DNA of 64,000 bases, taken from assembly GCA_016714975.1 (NCBI GenBank), contig JADKBR010000001.1, positions 62,001-126,000 of the forward strand. The letters run 5' to 3'. The notes below the pieces were generated by a model. The model was given only the letters and a program-made list of their open reading frames with translations. It was not told where the DNA came from and did not search any database. The translations under genes and the position numbers were made by a program. Positions 54,388-63,531 of the stretch are shown here, in pieces. The first letter of the stretch is position 1; each line of letters starts with the position of its first letter. Source of the stretch: Candidatus Dechloromonas phosphorivorans. Lineage in GTDB: Bacteria > Pseudomonadota > Gammaproteobacteria > Burkholderiales > Rhodocyclaceae.

Positions 54388-55322
54388 GGCGAGTTTCCTG
54401 CAGACGCCGCCATGAGCGCGGCAACGTTGGTTTCGAAAAGAGAAAAATAATCCTGCGCTGATGGCAGGTCGCCCACCGATGCAGCAAGTATTGCCACCCG
54501 CGCTCCGGACTTGCGCGCCAAGAAGTCAACATCACGCGCGGGTTCCTGCGGGTGCCGAACGATCAACAATACCTTCTCGTCGCGCATGCGCTTGATGAGT
54601 CCGGACAATCCGGCTGGACTGGGTGGGACACCGGGGCGAGGCTCGATGGTGCCAACAAAATTAAGCCTGAAGCGACGGGCAAAGTAGGGCCAGTTGTTGT
54701 GATAGGCCAGCAGCGGCTTGCCGGCCAGCGGCGCCAGTTGCGCCTGCCATTCCCTGATGCGCTGCTCGAGATGGGCCAGAAAGTCTATGCGTCGTTGTTC
54801 GTAGTATTTGCCGTTGGCCGGATCAAGACGCGCCAGTGCCTCAACGATATTGCCGGTGATAACGTTAGCGTTTGCAGGATCGAGCCAGTAGTGAGGGTTA
54901 CCGGCACCGTGGGAATGACCTCCGCCGCTCAAACCTCCCACCTTGACCTCCAGCAGCACGATGGCATTTGAGGCGTCGACATGGCCGGCACCGCCCCGTA
55001 ACAGTGCGGGCTTGCCTGCTTGTCGAAGCAAACGATCAAGCCAAAGATCGTAATCGAGGCCGACCCGCACCACGATGTGGGCGCCGCGAATACGGTCAAT
55101 ATCCTGTGGTCTCGGCGCATATTCTTCCGCGTCGCCCCCGCGCGGGACCAGTGAAAGCACGCTGACGCGATCGCCGCCGACTGCTTCAACCAGATTCTGC
55201 AGGTCGGCGGTGGTCGTTACCACCGGAAGGACTGCCTGGGCCCCCTGCGCTACAAGCAGCAGAAGGCCCAGGAAGAGGATGCCGACGATGGGTCGCCGGC
55301 AGTGTGGCCAAGACAGGGTCAC
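54384..55322 (-). CDS. Metal ABC transporter substrate-binding protein (ZnuA-like)
   Basis: A 312-residue exported protein (signal segment IVGILFLGLLLLVAQGAQA). It is a cluster A-I (ZnuA/TroA) metal-binding protein: VVTTTADLQNLVEAVGGD, GGGHSHGAGNPHYWLDPANA (His ligands) and KPLLAYHNNWPYFARRF. The His-rich loop GHSHG suggests zinc. It starts at a GTG that overlaps the acetamidase stop as GTGA and overlaps the permease start at its end. An ATPase gene is missing from the operon. Confidence 0.85.
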   Translation of the reverse strand: MTLSWPHCRRPIVGILFLGLLLLVAQGAQAVLPVVTTTADLQNLVEAVGGDRVSVLSLVPRGGDAEEYAPRPQDIDRIRGAHIVVRVGLDYDLWLDRLLRQAGKPALLRGGAGHVDASNAIVLLEVKVGGLSGGGHSHGAGNPHYWLDPANANVITGNIVEALARLDPANGKYYEQRRIDFLAHLEQRIREWQAQLAPLAGKPLLAYHNNWPYFARRFRLNFVGTIEPRPGVPPSPAGLSGLIKRMRDEKVLLIVRHPQEPARDVDFLARKSGARVAILAASVGDLPSAQDYFSLFETNVAALMAASAGNSP

Positions 55323-56611
55323 TTCTTGGCAGTGACCCAGAGGCTCTTGGGCAGCAGGCAGTGGATGGACTTCTGAGGCCCACTCATGTCGCCGACGCGG
55401 CAGTCCATGGCCATGGATACCAACGCGTAGGCATCAAGTCGCGATAGCCCCTTGCTCTTCTGCAGTGCGTCAATCATCCCCATCGAAGCGTTATCCATCG
55501 CCTTGTTGGCGTCGGCGTCGTTGCCCACCGATACCAGATAGTCCTTCGTTTCGGCCAACGGGCGCTCAGGAATGCCCTTCGCTTTAAGATCCTTGGGGTT
55601 CATGCAGTGGATACCCTTTTTGATATTCACCACCTGCGACACACGACAATCCGAAACCTTGGACATGAGCTTCGCGGCTTCGTCGGCACTCAACTTGCGC
55701 TGCTCGCCAAGATATTTCACGGTTTGCGCTTTGGCTCCTTCCCAGGCCAGGTTCAGGTCCTTGTCGAAACCCATGGTCACCCAGTGTGTCTTGGTCTCGA
55801 TGCGCGGCATGTCGAGCTTGGTTCCCTTGATGACTTCGAGCGTGACATTGAGTTCTTTGTAGGCGGTTTCGATAGCGGTCAGGTTGACTTCGCCGTTGCC
55901 CTGCGCGGCGTGGGAATCGCCGGACCAGAGCAGGCCGCCTTTTACCAGTACCGGAACAAAGAGTGTCGTCCCCTCGGTCAGCTCGCGGATGTCCATGTTT
56001 CCTGCATACTCGCCTGGAGGTACGCTGGAATATCTGCCAGGTTCGGCGCGGGCGACGCCGATGGTCCCGGGAAAGGGGCGCAAGGGGATTTCAATGCCCG
56101 GCAAAAATTCGGCGATCTTGCGTTCCATGTCGAGATACAGATACTTGACCTGTCCATCCTGAAACTCTTTCGGGAACTGGCCGAACATGCCAGGGATATT
56201 GAAGTTGGTGCCATAGGCCCGAGGGACGATGCGGTTGATCGTGATCTTAAGCACGTCGCCCGGCTCGGCACCGTTGACAAAGATCGGCCCGGTCAATGTG
56301 TGCGGGCCGCGACCCGGATGATCGGTGCGCAGCTTTTTCAGTTCCTCGATGGTCTTGCCCGGAACGATCTGGTTGTGGGCATGCATCATAGTCTCCATGA
56401 CAACCGTATCACCAGAGTCGACCGTTAGAACCGGTGCCTGCGCATTGTCAAACCAACCCCACTGAGTGGTTTCCAGTGTTGCAGGTAGTAGGTGAACCTT
56501 GCCGGGCAGTTTGCTGGCAACGGTGAGCGACTGTGCGATGGCGGGGAGCGCGGAAAACGCAGTAGCAATGGCAGCGCTCATGCCGAGGACTTTCAGGACC
56601 TTGTGGGTCAT
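55319..56611 (-). CDS. Exported acetamidase/formamidase-family protein
   Basis: A 430-residue FmdA/AmdA-family protein with a signal peptide (MTHKVLKVLGMSAAIATAF). Family segments are MMHAHNQIVPG (metal-binding His), GRGPHTLTGPIFVNGAEPG and GDSHAAQGNGEV. Cytoplasmic members hydrolyse formamide or acetamide; an exported one acts in the periplasm. After the enzyme core it has two similar cysteine repeats: DCRVSQVVNIKKGIHCMNPK and DCRVGDMSGPQKSIHCLLPK. The ATG at 56611 has GGAG upstream. The gene leads a coupled operon with metal-ABC genes. Confidence 0.82.
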   Translation of the reverse strand: MTHKVLKVLGMSAAIATAFSALPAIAQSLTVASKLPGKVHLLPATLETTQWGWFDNAQAPVLTVDSGDTVVMETMMHAHNQIVPGKTIEELKKLRTDHPGRGPHTLTGPIFVNGAEPGDVLKITINRIVPRAYGTNFNIPGMFGQFPKEFQDGQVKYLYLDMERKIAEFLPGIEIPLRPFPGTIGVARAEPGRYSSVPPGEYAGNMDIRELTEGTTLFVPVLVKGGLLWSGDSHAAQGNGEVNLTAIETAYKELNVTLEVIKGTKLDMPRIETKTHWVTMGFDKDLNLAWEGAKAQTVKYLGEQRKLSADEAAKLMSKVSDCRVSQVVNIKKGIHCMNPKDLKAKGIPERPLAETKDYLVSVGNDADANKAMDNASMGMIDALQKSKGLSRLDAYALVSMAMDCRVGDMSGPQKSIHCLLPKSLWVTAKK

Positions 56612-57123
56612 CGATTTCTCCATGGTGGTTGAGTTGGGTCGAAAGCAATCCACTATGAAAGCTGCTTAAGACCAATGCTAGCAAGCAAGGTATGCGCCAG
56701 AGAGCTCAAGCGTCTGGCGACATTGGAGAATCATCAAAATGGGAGTCGATTGACTACCGGTCATCGCACCCGGTCGGGGCGAGAAACATCGGAGACGCAC
56801 CAGATTGGGCTCGCAGCTTAGTCGAAAGCCATGTCTTGCGAGATGTTTGTCGGCGGATGACTGCCTTCGCGTGGAAGTAGCGAAAAGCTAGCGTTACCGG
56901 CTATGCGTCCTGGAGGACGAAATCTTCTTTTTTAAGTCCTTCAGCCTCTCGTGTGGGTCAAATAAGAGACGATTAGGTTTCGGCGGTATTGTGACGGTCT
57001 GTGTCCGCGCTGCATTGCAGAAGTTCAGACTGACGAAATCGGTGGCTTCAATTGAATGATCGGTTTGGAGCGATCCTTGAATTGAACGACCGCAATGGAG
57101 CAAAAATCCGAGCGGCAGGTCAT
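56612..57123. other. Intergenic region with repeat sequence up to the IS element
   Basis: About 510 bases. No supported gene. Near 57000-57123 the sequence has GTTCAGACTGA and ATTGAACGACC pieces that recur in 3380-3480. I take this part as another member of the dispersed repeat group, interrupted by the IS element at 57124. Confidence 0.45.
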
Positions 57124-58742
57124 GGCCCAGACCGTGTAAAAACGCTGAGCGAATTTGGTGGTAGCGGTGCGGCGGTTTGCCAGTTTGGGTTGGAATTGCC
57201 AAAGTATCTCGACGAGGCGGAGGATGGAGGCCAAAAAAGGACCTTCTCAGGCCCTCATGGCCTCGATTAGCGCCCCGCTACCCAGTATTTTCATCACGCG
57301 CTTAAGATTATAGGCAAGCACGTGGAGTCCCATTTCGGTACTGACCCGATCCAGTGTTCTTGTCAGGAAGTGCGCGCTGCCCATCCATAACTTTGAGAGT
57401 ACCGAACGGATGTTCCACCGTCTGGCGCCGAATGCGCATGCTGTCAGGTGCCTGGTCCAAGCGATCTTGCATGGTCTCAAGGATATCCTCGCGCTCCCAG
57501 CGAGTAATCCGGCGCTCTACACCGGGAGTGCATTTCTCTTTAATGGCGCATTGCTTGCAGTTTGAACTCCAGTAACGGTGGAGCTTCAAGCCTCTCTCAA
57601 CAGTCGAACAACGCCAGATCAACGCCTGGTCAGCAGGACAGCGATATTCATTCTTTTCTGGGGCGTAAATGAAATCTGCCCGATCAAAGCGCCCATTGGC
57701 CTTGGCACTGGAGGTCGTCGTTTTGGGGACGATGGCAATGATGCCGGCTTCGTGACAGGCAACAATTTCCTCACCCTTGAAGTAGCCCCGATCAGCAATC
57801 ACGGTGAGTTCTTCTGCCCCGATCGCGGCACGAGCCTCCTTGGCCATGGTGGTCAGTTGGTCTCGGTCGATCCCGATGTTCGTTACTTCATGCGCCACGA
57901 TCAGATGGTTCTTTGCATCCACCGCAGTCTGGACGTTGTAGCCGACGATGCCCGTACCCCGAGTCTTCATTGAACGCGCATCCGCGTCAGTCAGGGAAAT
58001 CTGCTTGTCAGGCGTGTCATTGAGGCGGATCTCAATTTCCTTGAGCGCTTTCATCTGCTCTTTCAACGCGGCGATTTTGTCTTGCAAGCGTTCGCCCCGG
58101 ACTTTCGCAACAGCAGATTCTTGCCGGTCAGCCGTATCGAGTTCGGTCAGGTAACGATTGATGCTCGATTCGATTTCCTGCATTCGCCGTTCCAACTTGG
58201 CACTGGTGAAGTTTCGGTCACGATTATTGACGGCTTTGAACTTGCTGCCGTCGATGGCAACCAGGGCTTCAGAGAACAGTCCCAACTGCTGACACAGCAC
58301 CACAAACTGACGGCAAACATTGCGGATCGCTTTGCCGTTGTCTTTGCGGAAACTGGCGATGGTCTTGAAGTCCGGCATCAGACGCCCCGTCAGCCACATC
58401 AGCTCGACATTGCGTTGGCTCTCTTTCTCAAGGCGCCGGCTGGACTGGATGCGATTGAGGTAGCCGTAGATGTAAAGCTTCAGAAGTACGGCGGGGTGAT
58501 AGGCCGGCCGACCGGTGGCTGCCGGCTCAACACCCTCGAATCCCAGCTTGCCCAGAGCCAGTTCATCGACGAAGACATCCACAACCCGTACCGGATTGGT
58601 CTCCGCTATGTGGTCGTCAAGGCATTCCGGGAGCAGCGTGCTCTGGGTTCGGCTTCCACCTTCGATGAAACGCTTCATGGCGGCCACTCAATAAACATGA
58701 CAAACGCACTATATCATGGGGCGTTTTGACACACTCTGGGCC
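57124..58742 (-). mobile_element. IS1182-type insertion sequence
   Basis: The ends are 22-base inverted repeats. The left end is 57124-57145 (GGCCCAGACCGTGTAAAAAC then GC). The right end is 58721-58742, whose complement begins GGCCCAGAGTGTGTCAAAAC. They agree at 19 of 22 positions. The element is 1,619 bases and carries one transposase gene. I see no flanking target duplication. It interrupts a carbonic anhydrase gene on its right side. Confidence 0.85.
57247..58678 (-). pseudogene. IS1182-family transposase with a frameshift
   Basis: The N-terminal frame from ATG 58678 runs normally for about 430 codons with the DDE features of the family (VAIDGSKFKAVNN, VIADRGYFKGEE, RRQTVEHPFGTLK). After GTLK it enters a wrong frame. 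The expected ending (WMGSAHFLTRTLDRVSTEMG, then VLAYNLKRVMKILG) is found in the neighbouring frame and ends at 57247. One extra base near 57396 explains this. There is no known slippery heptamer at the site, so a real mutation is likelier than programmed shifting. The element is probably inactive. Confidence 0.82.
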
Positions 58743-59128
58743 GAACGGAGACGTTCAACTTCTGCGAGCCTGAAATAATTTGGATTTCGCCGCAGCCCAT
58801 CTCGTAAACCAAGCCATGCAGCCGCAGTCGCCCAGCCTTCATGGCCGCAGACGACGATATCGGGGATGTGCAGGCGATTGATCGAGAATTCGGGCACCGC
58901 AGAGAGGTTCCAGTCGTTGGTCGCGACGATGTTGCCGACATTGCGGTGGGCAAAGACCTCGCCGGCCCTGGTCTGGGTGATGGTATCCACCGGTACACGC
59001 GAGTCGGAGCAGCCGATCTGCAGCACGGTCGGGTTCTGCTCGTGGCCGAGGTCGGTGAAGTAGTCCCGGTCCTTCTCGAAAACCTCGGTGACGAAGCGCC
59101 GGTTGCCGTCGAGCAGCGTCCTGATCAT
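58743..59128 (-). pseudogene. Beta-carbonic anhydrase gene, cut by the IS element
   Basis: The ATG at 59128 (GGAGGGG upstream) opens a beta-carbonic anhydrase N-terminal part: QIGCSDSRVPVD (Cys40, Asp42, Arg44) and VVCGHEGW (His96). The third zinc ligand, the Cys of GHxxC, is Trp99 here. Beyond this the match to the family becomes weak, and at 58742 the IS1182 end begins. The natural C-terminal half is not found on the other side of the IS. It cannot encode an active enzyme. Confidence 0.8.
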
Positions 59129-59206
59129 TGTCCCCTCCAGCATTCAGTTCTTATGGCCGGCATCGTGGCACGGTAAAATCGCAATTCCAATCCATCGCGA
59201 GCAGTC

Positions 59207-59365
59207 ATGTCCTCACGCCTGATCCACGGTTTTCACGCCATCACCGCCAAGCTTCGTCACGACCCCGATGCCGTCAAGGAAATCTTCGTCGATGTTGCCC
59301 GCCACGATGCGCGCGCCCGCGATCTGCTCGCGCATGCATGTCGACATCTTGCCAATCCAGCGTGA
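59207..59365 (+). pseudogene. rlmB: Truncated rlmB (23S rRNA methyltransferase) gene
   Basis: Fifty-two codons. The first 44 match the N-terminal RNA-binding part of RlmB (SSRLIHGFHAITAKLRHDPD, FVDVARHDARARDLLAHA). After that the frame gives CRHLANPA and a stop, so the SAM-binding methyltransferase half is lost. A -10-like TAAAAT (59173-59178) is upstream. RlmB usually follows rnr, which lies 6.3 kb to the left. This fragment marks one edge of a rearrangement. Confidence 0.78.
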
Positions 59366-59371
59366 TTCACG

Positions 59372-60034
59372 ATGCGGATCCTGATCGTTGAAGACGACCC
59401 AATGATTGGCGCCGGCATTCGCACCGGCCTGCGCCAGGATGGCTACACCGCGGATTGGGTTCGTGACAGCAAATCCGCCGAACTGGCGGTCGTGACCAAC
59501 GAATACGATGCGATCCTGCTTGACCTGGGGCTCCCCGGCAGGAGCGGGCTGGATCTTCTCGCGCAGTGGCGGCGGAAACGGAATATGGTGCCGATCCTGA
59601 TCATCACTGCCAGAGACTCTGTCGAAGACCGGATTGCCGGTCTCGATACCGGCGCCGATGACTATCTTGTCAAGCCTTTCGCCTTGAACGAACTTGCCGC
59701 GCGCTTGCGGGCGCTGCTGCGCCGGCGTTCCGGAAGGGCGACGCCGGTGATCGAGCACGGGCCGTTGCATCTCAATCCGGCCACTCATGAAGTCCGCCTG
59801 AACGGAAACCCGATCAAGCTCTCGGGCCGCGAGTTCGCACTGCTGCATGCCCTGCTGCAGGCTCCCGGCGTTCCGCTTTCCCGTAGCCAGCTTGAAGATC
59901 GGCTTTACGGATGGGAAGAGGAAATCGGCAGCAACGCGGTCGAGGTGCACATTCACGCCCTGCGCCGGAAGATCGGCAGCGAACTGATCCGGAACATCCG
60001 GGGCGTGGGTTACATGGTGCCGAGGCAAGCATGA
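59372..60034 (+). CDS. QseB-like OmpR-family response regulator
   Basis: A 220-residue regulator. The receiver domain holds the acidic pocket (VEDDP), phospho-acceptor Asp51 (ILLDLGLPG), the Thr of ITARD and Lys of LVKPF. The C-terminal winged-helix DNA-binding domain ends IRNIRGVGYMVPRQA. It starts seven bases after the rlmB remnant stop and overlaps the kinase gene by ATGA. Of the QseB/TctD subgroup; the stimulus is unknown. Confidence 0.9.
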   Translation: MRILIVEDDPMIGAGIRTGLRQDGYTADWVRDSKSAELAVVTNEYDAILLDLGLPGRSGLDLLAQWRRKRNMVPILIITARDSVEDRIAGLDTGADDYLVKPFALNELAARLRALLRRRSGRATPVIEHGPLHLNPATHEVRLNGNPIKLSGREFALLHALLQAPGVPLSRSQLEDRLYGWEEEIGSNAVEVHIHALRRKIGSELIRNIRGVGYMVPRQA

Positions 60035-61350
60035 ACTCCATCCGCGGCAAACTGGTGCTGGCCCTCACTGCGGCAATGACCGTCGTCATGCTCCTTGGTG
60101 CCTGGGCGACCTACAGCGCGGCAAAGGAAGAGGCCAACACCATTTTCGATTACCACCTGGAGCAGATCGCGATGGCGCTGCGCAACCAGACGTTTCAGGG
60201 CTCAGCGGAGGCGCTGGCCGGTGAGACGAGTTTCGACTTCGTCATCCGCGTCTGGGATCGCAACGGACTCACCATCTTTTCCTCGCGTCCGCACCGGCCC
60301 CTGCCCGAGATTGCGCGCCTTGGCTTCGCCACCGAACGAACCATCGAGGAAACCTGGCGCGTCTATGCCCTGCAATACCGCGGCGAGACCATTGCCGTCG
60401 CCCAGCCGACCAGCGTGCGCGCGCGGCTGGCGGCGACAGCGGCATTACGCACGCTGACGCCGTTCATGGTCCTGTTGCCCCTCATCGCGCTGCTGATCTG
60501 GCTGATCGTCAGCCGGGAACTCCGACCGCTGACCGACCTTGCCACCTCGGTGAGAACCCGGACACCGGAGGCGCTTGATCCGTTCACGGACAGCGGCGTT
60601 CCCGACGAAGCGCGCCCGCTGGTTGTTTCGCTCAATGAATTGCTCGGACGCCTGCGTGCGACGCTGCAGGTACAGCGCGATTTCATTGCCGATGCGGCCC
60701 ATGAACTGCGTACGCCGCTGACCGCCCTGCAGCTTCAGGGGGGACTGCTGGAACGTGCGACGAGCGAGGGCGAGCGTTCCGAGGCGCTGGGTGATCTCAA
60801 TGAGGGGCTCGAGCGGGCGATCCACACCGTGCAGCAACTGCTCGCGCTGGCGCGCAACGAAGCCGGAGCGAAACTGTGCGCGTTTGCCGAGATATCACTC
60901 GCCGAGCTGTTGCGCCAGGTCGTCGCCGACCACGCGGCGCTGGCCGATGCAAAAGCGATTGACCTTGGTGTCAGCGCGCTGGATCCGGCTGCTACCATCA
61001 TGGGCGATGGCGACGCAATGCGCACCCTGCTCGCCAACCTGGTTGGCAATGCCTTGCGCTACACCCCGGCTGCTGGAAAGGTCGACGTAAGTTGCGGCAT
61101 TGACGCAGGCAGGGTCTGGCTGGAAGTCGCCGACAACGGTCCGGGGATTCCCGCGGAGGAACGCGAACGCGTATTCGACCGCTTCTATCGTCGCAGCGGG
61201 CAGAGCGCCACTGGCAGCGGCCTCGGTCTGGCAATCGTTCGCAGCATTGCACAGCGGCACAAGGCTGAAATTTGCCTTGGCCACACGGTAGGGGCCGGAC
61301 TCACCGTCCGGATCAAGTTTCCCGGCGCGTCCCGAATGGCACAAAGTTAA
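60031..61350 (+). CDS. QseC-like sensor histidine kinase
   Basis: A 439-residue membrane kinase. Transmembrane helix 1 is VLALTAAMTVVMLLGAWA. A periplasmic sensor follows, then helix 2 (FMVLLPLIALLIWLIV), a HAMP-like linker, the H-box FIADAAHELRTPL (His224), N-box LLANLVGNALRY, G1 VADNGPGIP and G2 SGLGLAIV. It is the cognate kinase of the upstream regulator. The C-terminus is short. Confidence 0.9.
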   Translation: MNSIRGKLVLALTAAMTVVMLLGAWATYSAAKEEANTIFDYHLEQIAMALRNQTFQGSAEALAGETSFDFVIRVWDRNGLTIFSSRPHRPLPEIARLGFATERTIEETWRVYALQYRGETIAVAQPTSVRARLAATAALRTLTPFMVLLPLIALLIWLIVSRELRPLTDLATSVRTRTPEALDPFTDSGVPDEARPLVVSLNELLGRLRATLQVQRDFIADAAHELRTPLTALQLQGGLLERATSEGERSEALGDLNEGLERAIHTVQQLLALARNEAGAKLCAFAEISLAELLRQVVADHAALADAKAIDLGVSALDPAATIMGDGDAMRTLLANLVGNALRYTPAAGKVDVSCGIDAGRVWLEVADNGPGIPAEERERVFDRFYRRSGQSATGSGLGLAIVRSIAQRHKAEICLGHTVGAGLTVRIKFPGASRMAQS

Positions 61351-61471
61351 GCCCGTTTTTTACCAGATTGCGGACAATGACAAATGTCTAGGTTGCGACA
61401 ATCAGGTATGCAAAACAGCCATTCTGGTACCCTTTTGTCGCAGGCCTGCCGACATCCGCTTCCCGGCCACC

Positions 61472-63097
61472 TCACGCGCTGCGCAGTTTGAGCATCCGAG
61501 TGACCCAGATTGCCGCGAAGGGAACCATCAGACCCAGCGCGATGGAGATCATGAACAACGCCCCCAACTGGCTGTAGTCGGCCGCCATTTTTGTGGCCTG
61601 GGTCACCGGATCGCGGATTTCGCGGGTGACTTCGAAGATCTGGTTCAGGTACTTTGTGCCGAGTTGCGAGGCTGACAACGCGAGGTTGGTGAACGAGGCC
61701 ATCACCGCGAAATAGGTGGCCTTGAGATTCGCCGGCGCGGAGTTGGCTATCCAGGCCAGCATCGGCACCATCGCGATCTGCCCGAGCGGCGACTCCAGCG
61801 CGGTGTCGATCAAGGCAATGAAACGGGCGTCGACGATCCCGCCGGTATGTGCTGCGGTCCATTCGTGCAGGCCGTGGTACATGCCGAGCGTCGGCAGACT
61901 CAATAGCGTCCCGGTCAGGGTCAGGAAGCCGACGATGTAGGCGATCGAGCGTTCGCCCATGAAGCGACGGAAGCCGAACAGGCCGAACAGCGTCAGCACG
62001 CTGGCGATCAGCGACAGCTTGGCGAGAAAGGACTGGTCGAAGCCCAGCACATCGATCATCCACCAGGTCGAGCCGGCACCGGGACCGGGCATGGCACGGA
62101 AGACGAAGATGACGATTGCCGTGCCGAGCAGGGTGCGCCTGGAATCCTCATCCAGCTCGCGCAGCAGCTTGGCCATGAGGAAGGTGATGACGGCAAAGGA
62201 ACCCAGAAAGATGATCTCCTGACCGAAATCGAGCTGCGAGACTCCCACGGAAACGCTGATGGCGACGAACACCAGACTGCCGCCAAGGATCCACCAGTCG
62301 GGCTTGACCGCATCCGTTGGCGGCGCCAGCATTGCACGCAGGCTGATCTCGTCGAAACCCCGGGCACGCAGCCGCCCCATCTCGCGCCGCTTGATCAGGC
62401 TCGCCAGCAGCACTCCGGCAACCGAGATTGCCGGGATGACCAGCGCCATGCCATACACCTGGGCGTAGATCTCCATCCGCGCCGCATTCGGCAGGCTTTC
62501 GACGCCCTGGAACATCAGCACATTCACAAGCGACACGAGCACGCCGCCGCCGATGATGGCGACGCGGCCGAGCGTCTGCAGCGTCGTGTTCATCAGCCGT
62601 CGTGCTTCCGGTGGCAGCGTTTCGCCCTGGTCGTTCACCCGCGGTACCGCTTCCACTGTCATCGCGTCCGCGACCACGTCCTGCAGGACGTAGCCCACCG
62701 GCGAGAGCATGGCAGAGAGAACGAACCAGGCCTCCAGCGACATTATTTCGCCCATGTACCGCGGTTCGGCCACCAGGCCAAGCATGATCAACAGGCTGGC
62801 CGCGATCAGTGTGGCACCCAGCCACACCAGGCCGGCTTTGTGGCGCCATATCAGGTCGACCAGGTGCCCGAGCGGCATCTTCAGCGCCCACGGAATTCCC
62901 GCCCAGAAGCCCAGTGCCGCAAGGAAGGCCGCAGAAAGGCCGAGGTATTCCTTGACGAAGAAGGTGCCGACGATCCCGGTCAGCCCGGACACTCCTGCCG
63001 CAACATAGACCATCAGTGGTGGCAGGTAGGAAAGCCGCATTTCCCGGCCGAGTTCGAGGATATTGTCGTCAAACCAGCGACGGATGGCAGCAAGCAC
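61472..63097 (-). CDS. Multi-spanning transporter of the BT1/MFS type
   Basis: A 541-residue protein with about 12-14 hydrophobic segments, for example VAAGVSGLTGIVGTFFVKEY and GWVG-poor helices through to the C-terminus (ISIALGLMVPFAAIWVTRML). It resembles the folate-biopterin transporter (BT1) group of the MFS (QDVVADAMTVEAVP is a typical segment). The start is a GTG at 63097 with GGAG; upstream in-frame sequence is Cys/Pro-rich and not protein-like. Substrate unknown. Confidence 0.78.
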   Translation of the reverse strand: MLAAIRRWFDDNILELGREMRLSYLPPLMVYVAAGVSGLTGIVGTFFVKEYLGLSAAFLAALGFWAGIPWALKMPLGHLVDLIWRHKAGLVWLGATLIAASLLIMLGLVAEPRYMGEIMSLEAWFVLSAMLSPVGYVLQDVVADAMTVEAVPRVNDQGETLPPEARRLMNTTLQTLGRVAIIGGGVLVSLVNVLMFQGVESLPNAARMEIYAQVYGMALVIPAISVAGVLLASLIKRREMGRLRARGFDEISLRAMLAPPTDAVKPDWWILGGSLVFVAISVSVGVSQLDFGQEIIFLGSFAVITFLMAKLLRELDEDSRRTLLGTAIVIFVFRAMPGPGAGSTWWMIDVLGFDQSFLAKLSLIASVLTLFGLFGFRRFMGERSIAYIVGFLTLTGTLLSLPTLGMYHGLHEWTAAHTGGIVDARFIALIDTALESPLGQIAMVPMLAWIANSAPANLKATYFAVMASFTNLALSASQLGTKYLNQIFEVTREIRDPVTQATKMAADYSQLGALFMISIALGLMVPFAAIWVTRMLKLRSA

Positions 63098-63531
63098 AAC
63101 AGGACTCCAGAAAATCTGAAACAGGGGACGTTCCGGGAAGGCAAGGCCAGCAAGGCTGACCCGACCATGCCAGGGGGCTGTGGTGGCACATGCATGAGCA
63201 AACGCGCTATTTTGCACCAGGAATTCATGGGCTGCTGCCTTGCATCTGCGCCCGAAGGGAATCCCCGCGAGATGAAGGTGCAAACCCCGTGCCCGGGGCC
63301 ACGTTGGCGGCAACCTGCAGCCGCCCGAGCAACTCCAGGCAATGAAACGGTAGCAATCCTGGAACGACTTGGCCTGTTTTTCAGGATCCTTCGGCGCGAC
63401 ACAAGCGATTGACTCCGGCTGACAGCCCAAGGATACTCACGCAAGCGGGATTGAAGCCCCATCCGTCGTTTCTTCCCACATGCAAAGCGGCGCCGACGCG
63501 CTGATGCCACAAGCCAATCCGGAACAAGACC
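63098..63531. other. Intergenic region between the transporter and hydrolase genes
   Basis: About 430 bases between divergent genes. No gene is supported. It holds the candidate promoter at 63409-63437 and, presumably, the transporter promoter. Confidence 0.4.
63409..63437 (+). promoter_or_regulatory. Candidate sigma-70 promoter of the hydrolase gene
   Basis: TTGACT and GATACT are separated by 17 bases. The -35 hexamer is one mismatch and the -10 two mismatches from consensus. The leader would be about 90 bases. Confidence 0.3.
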
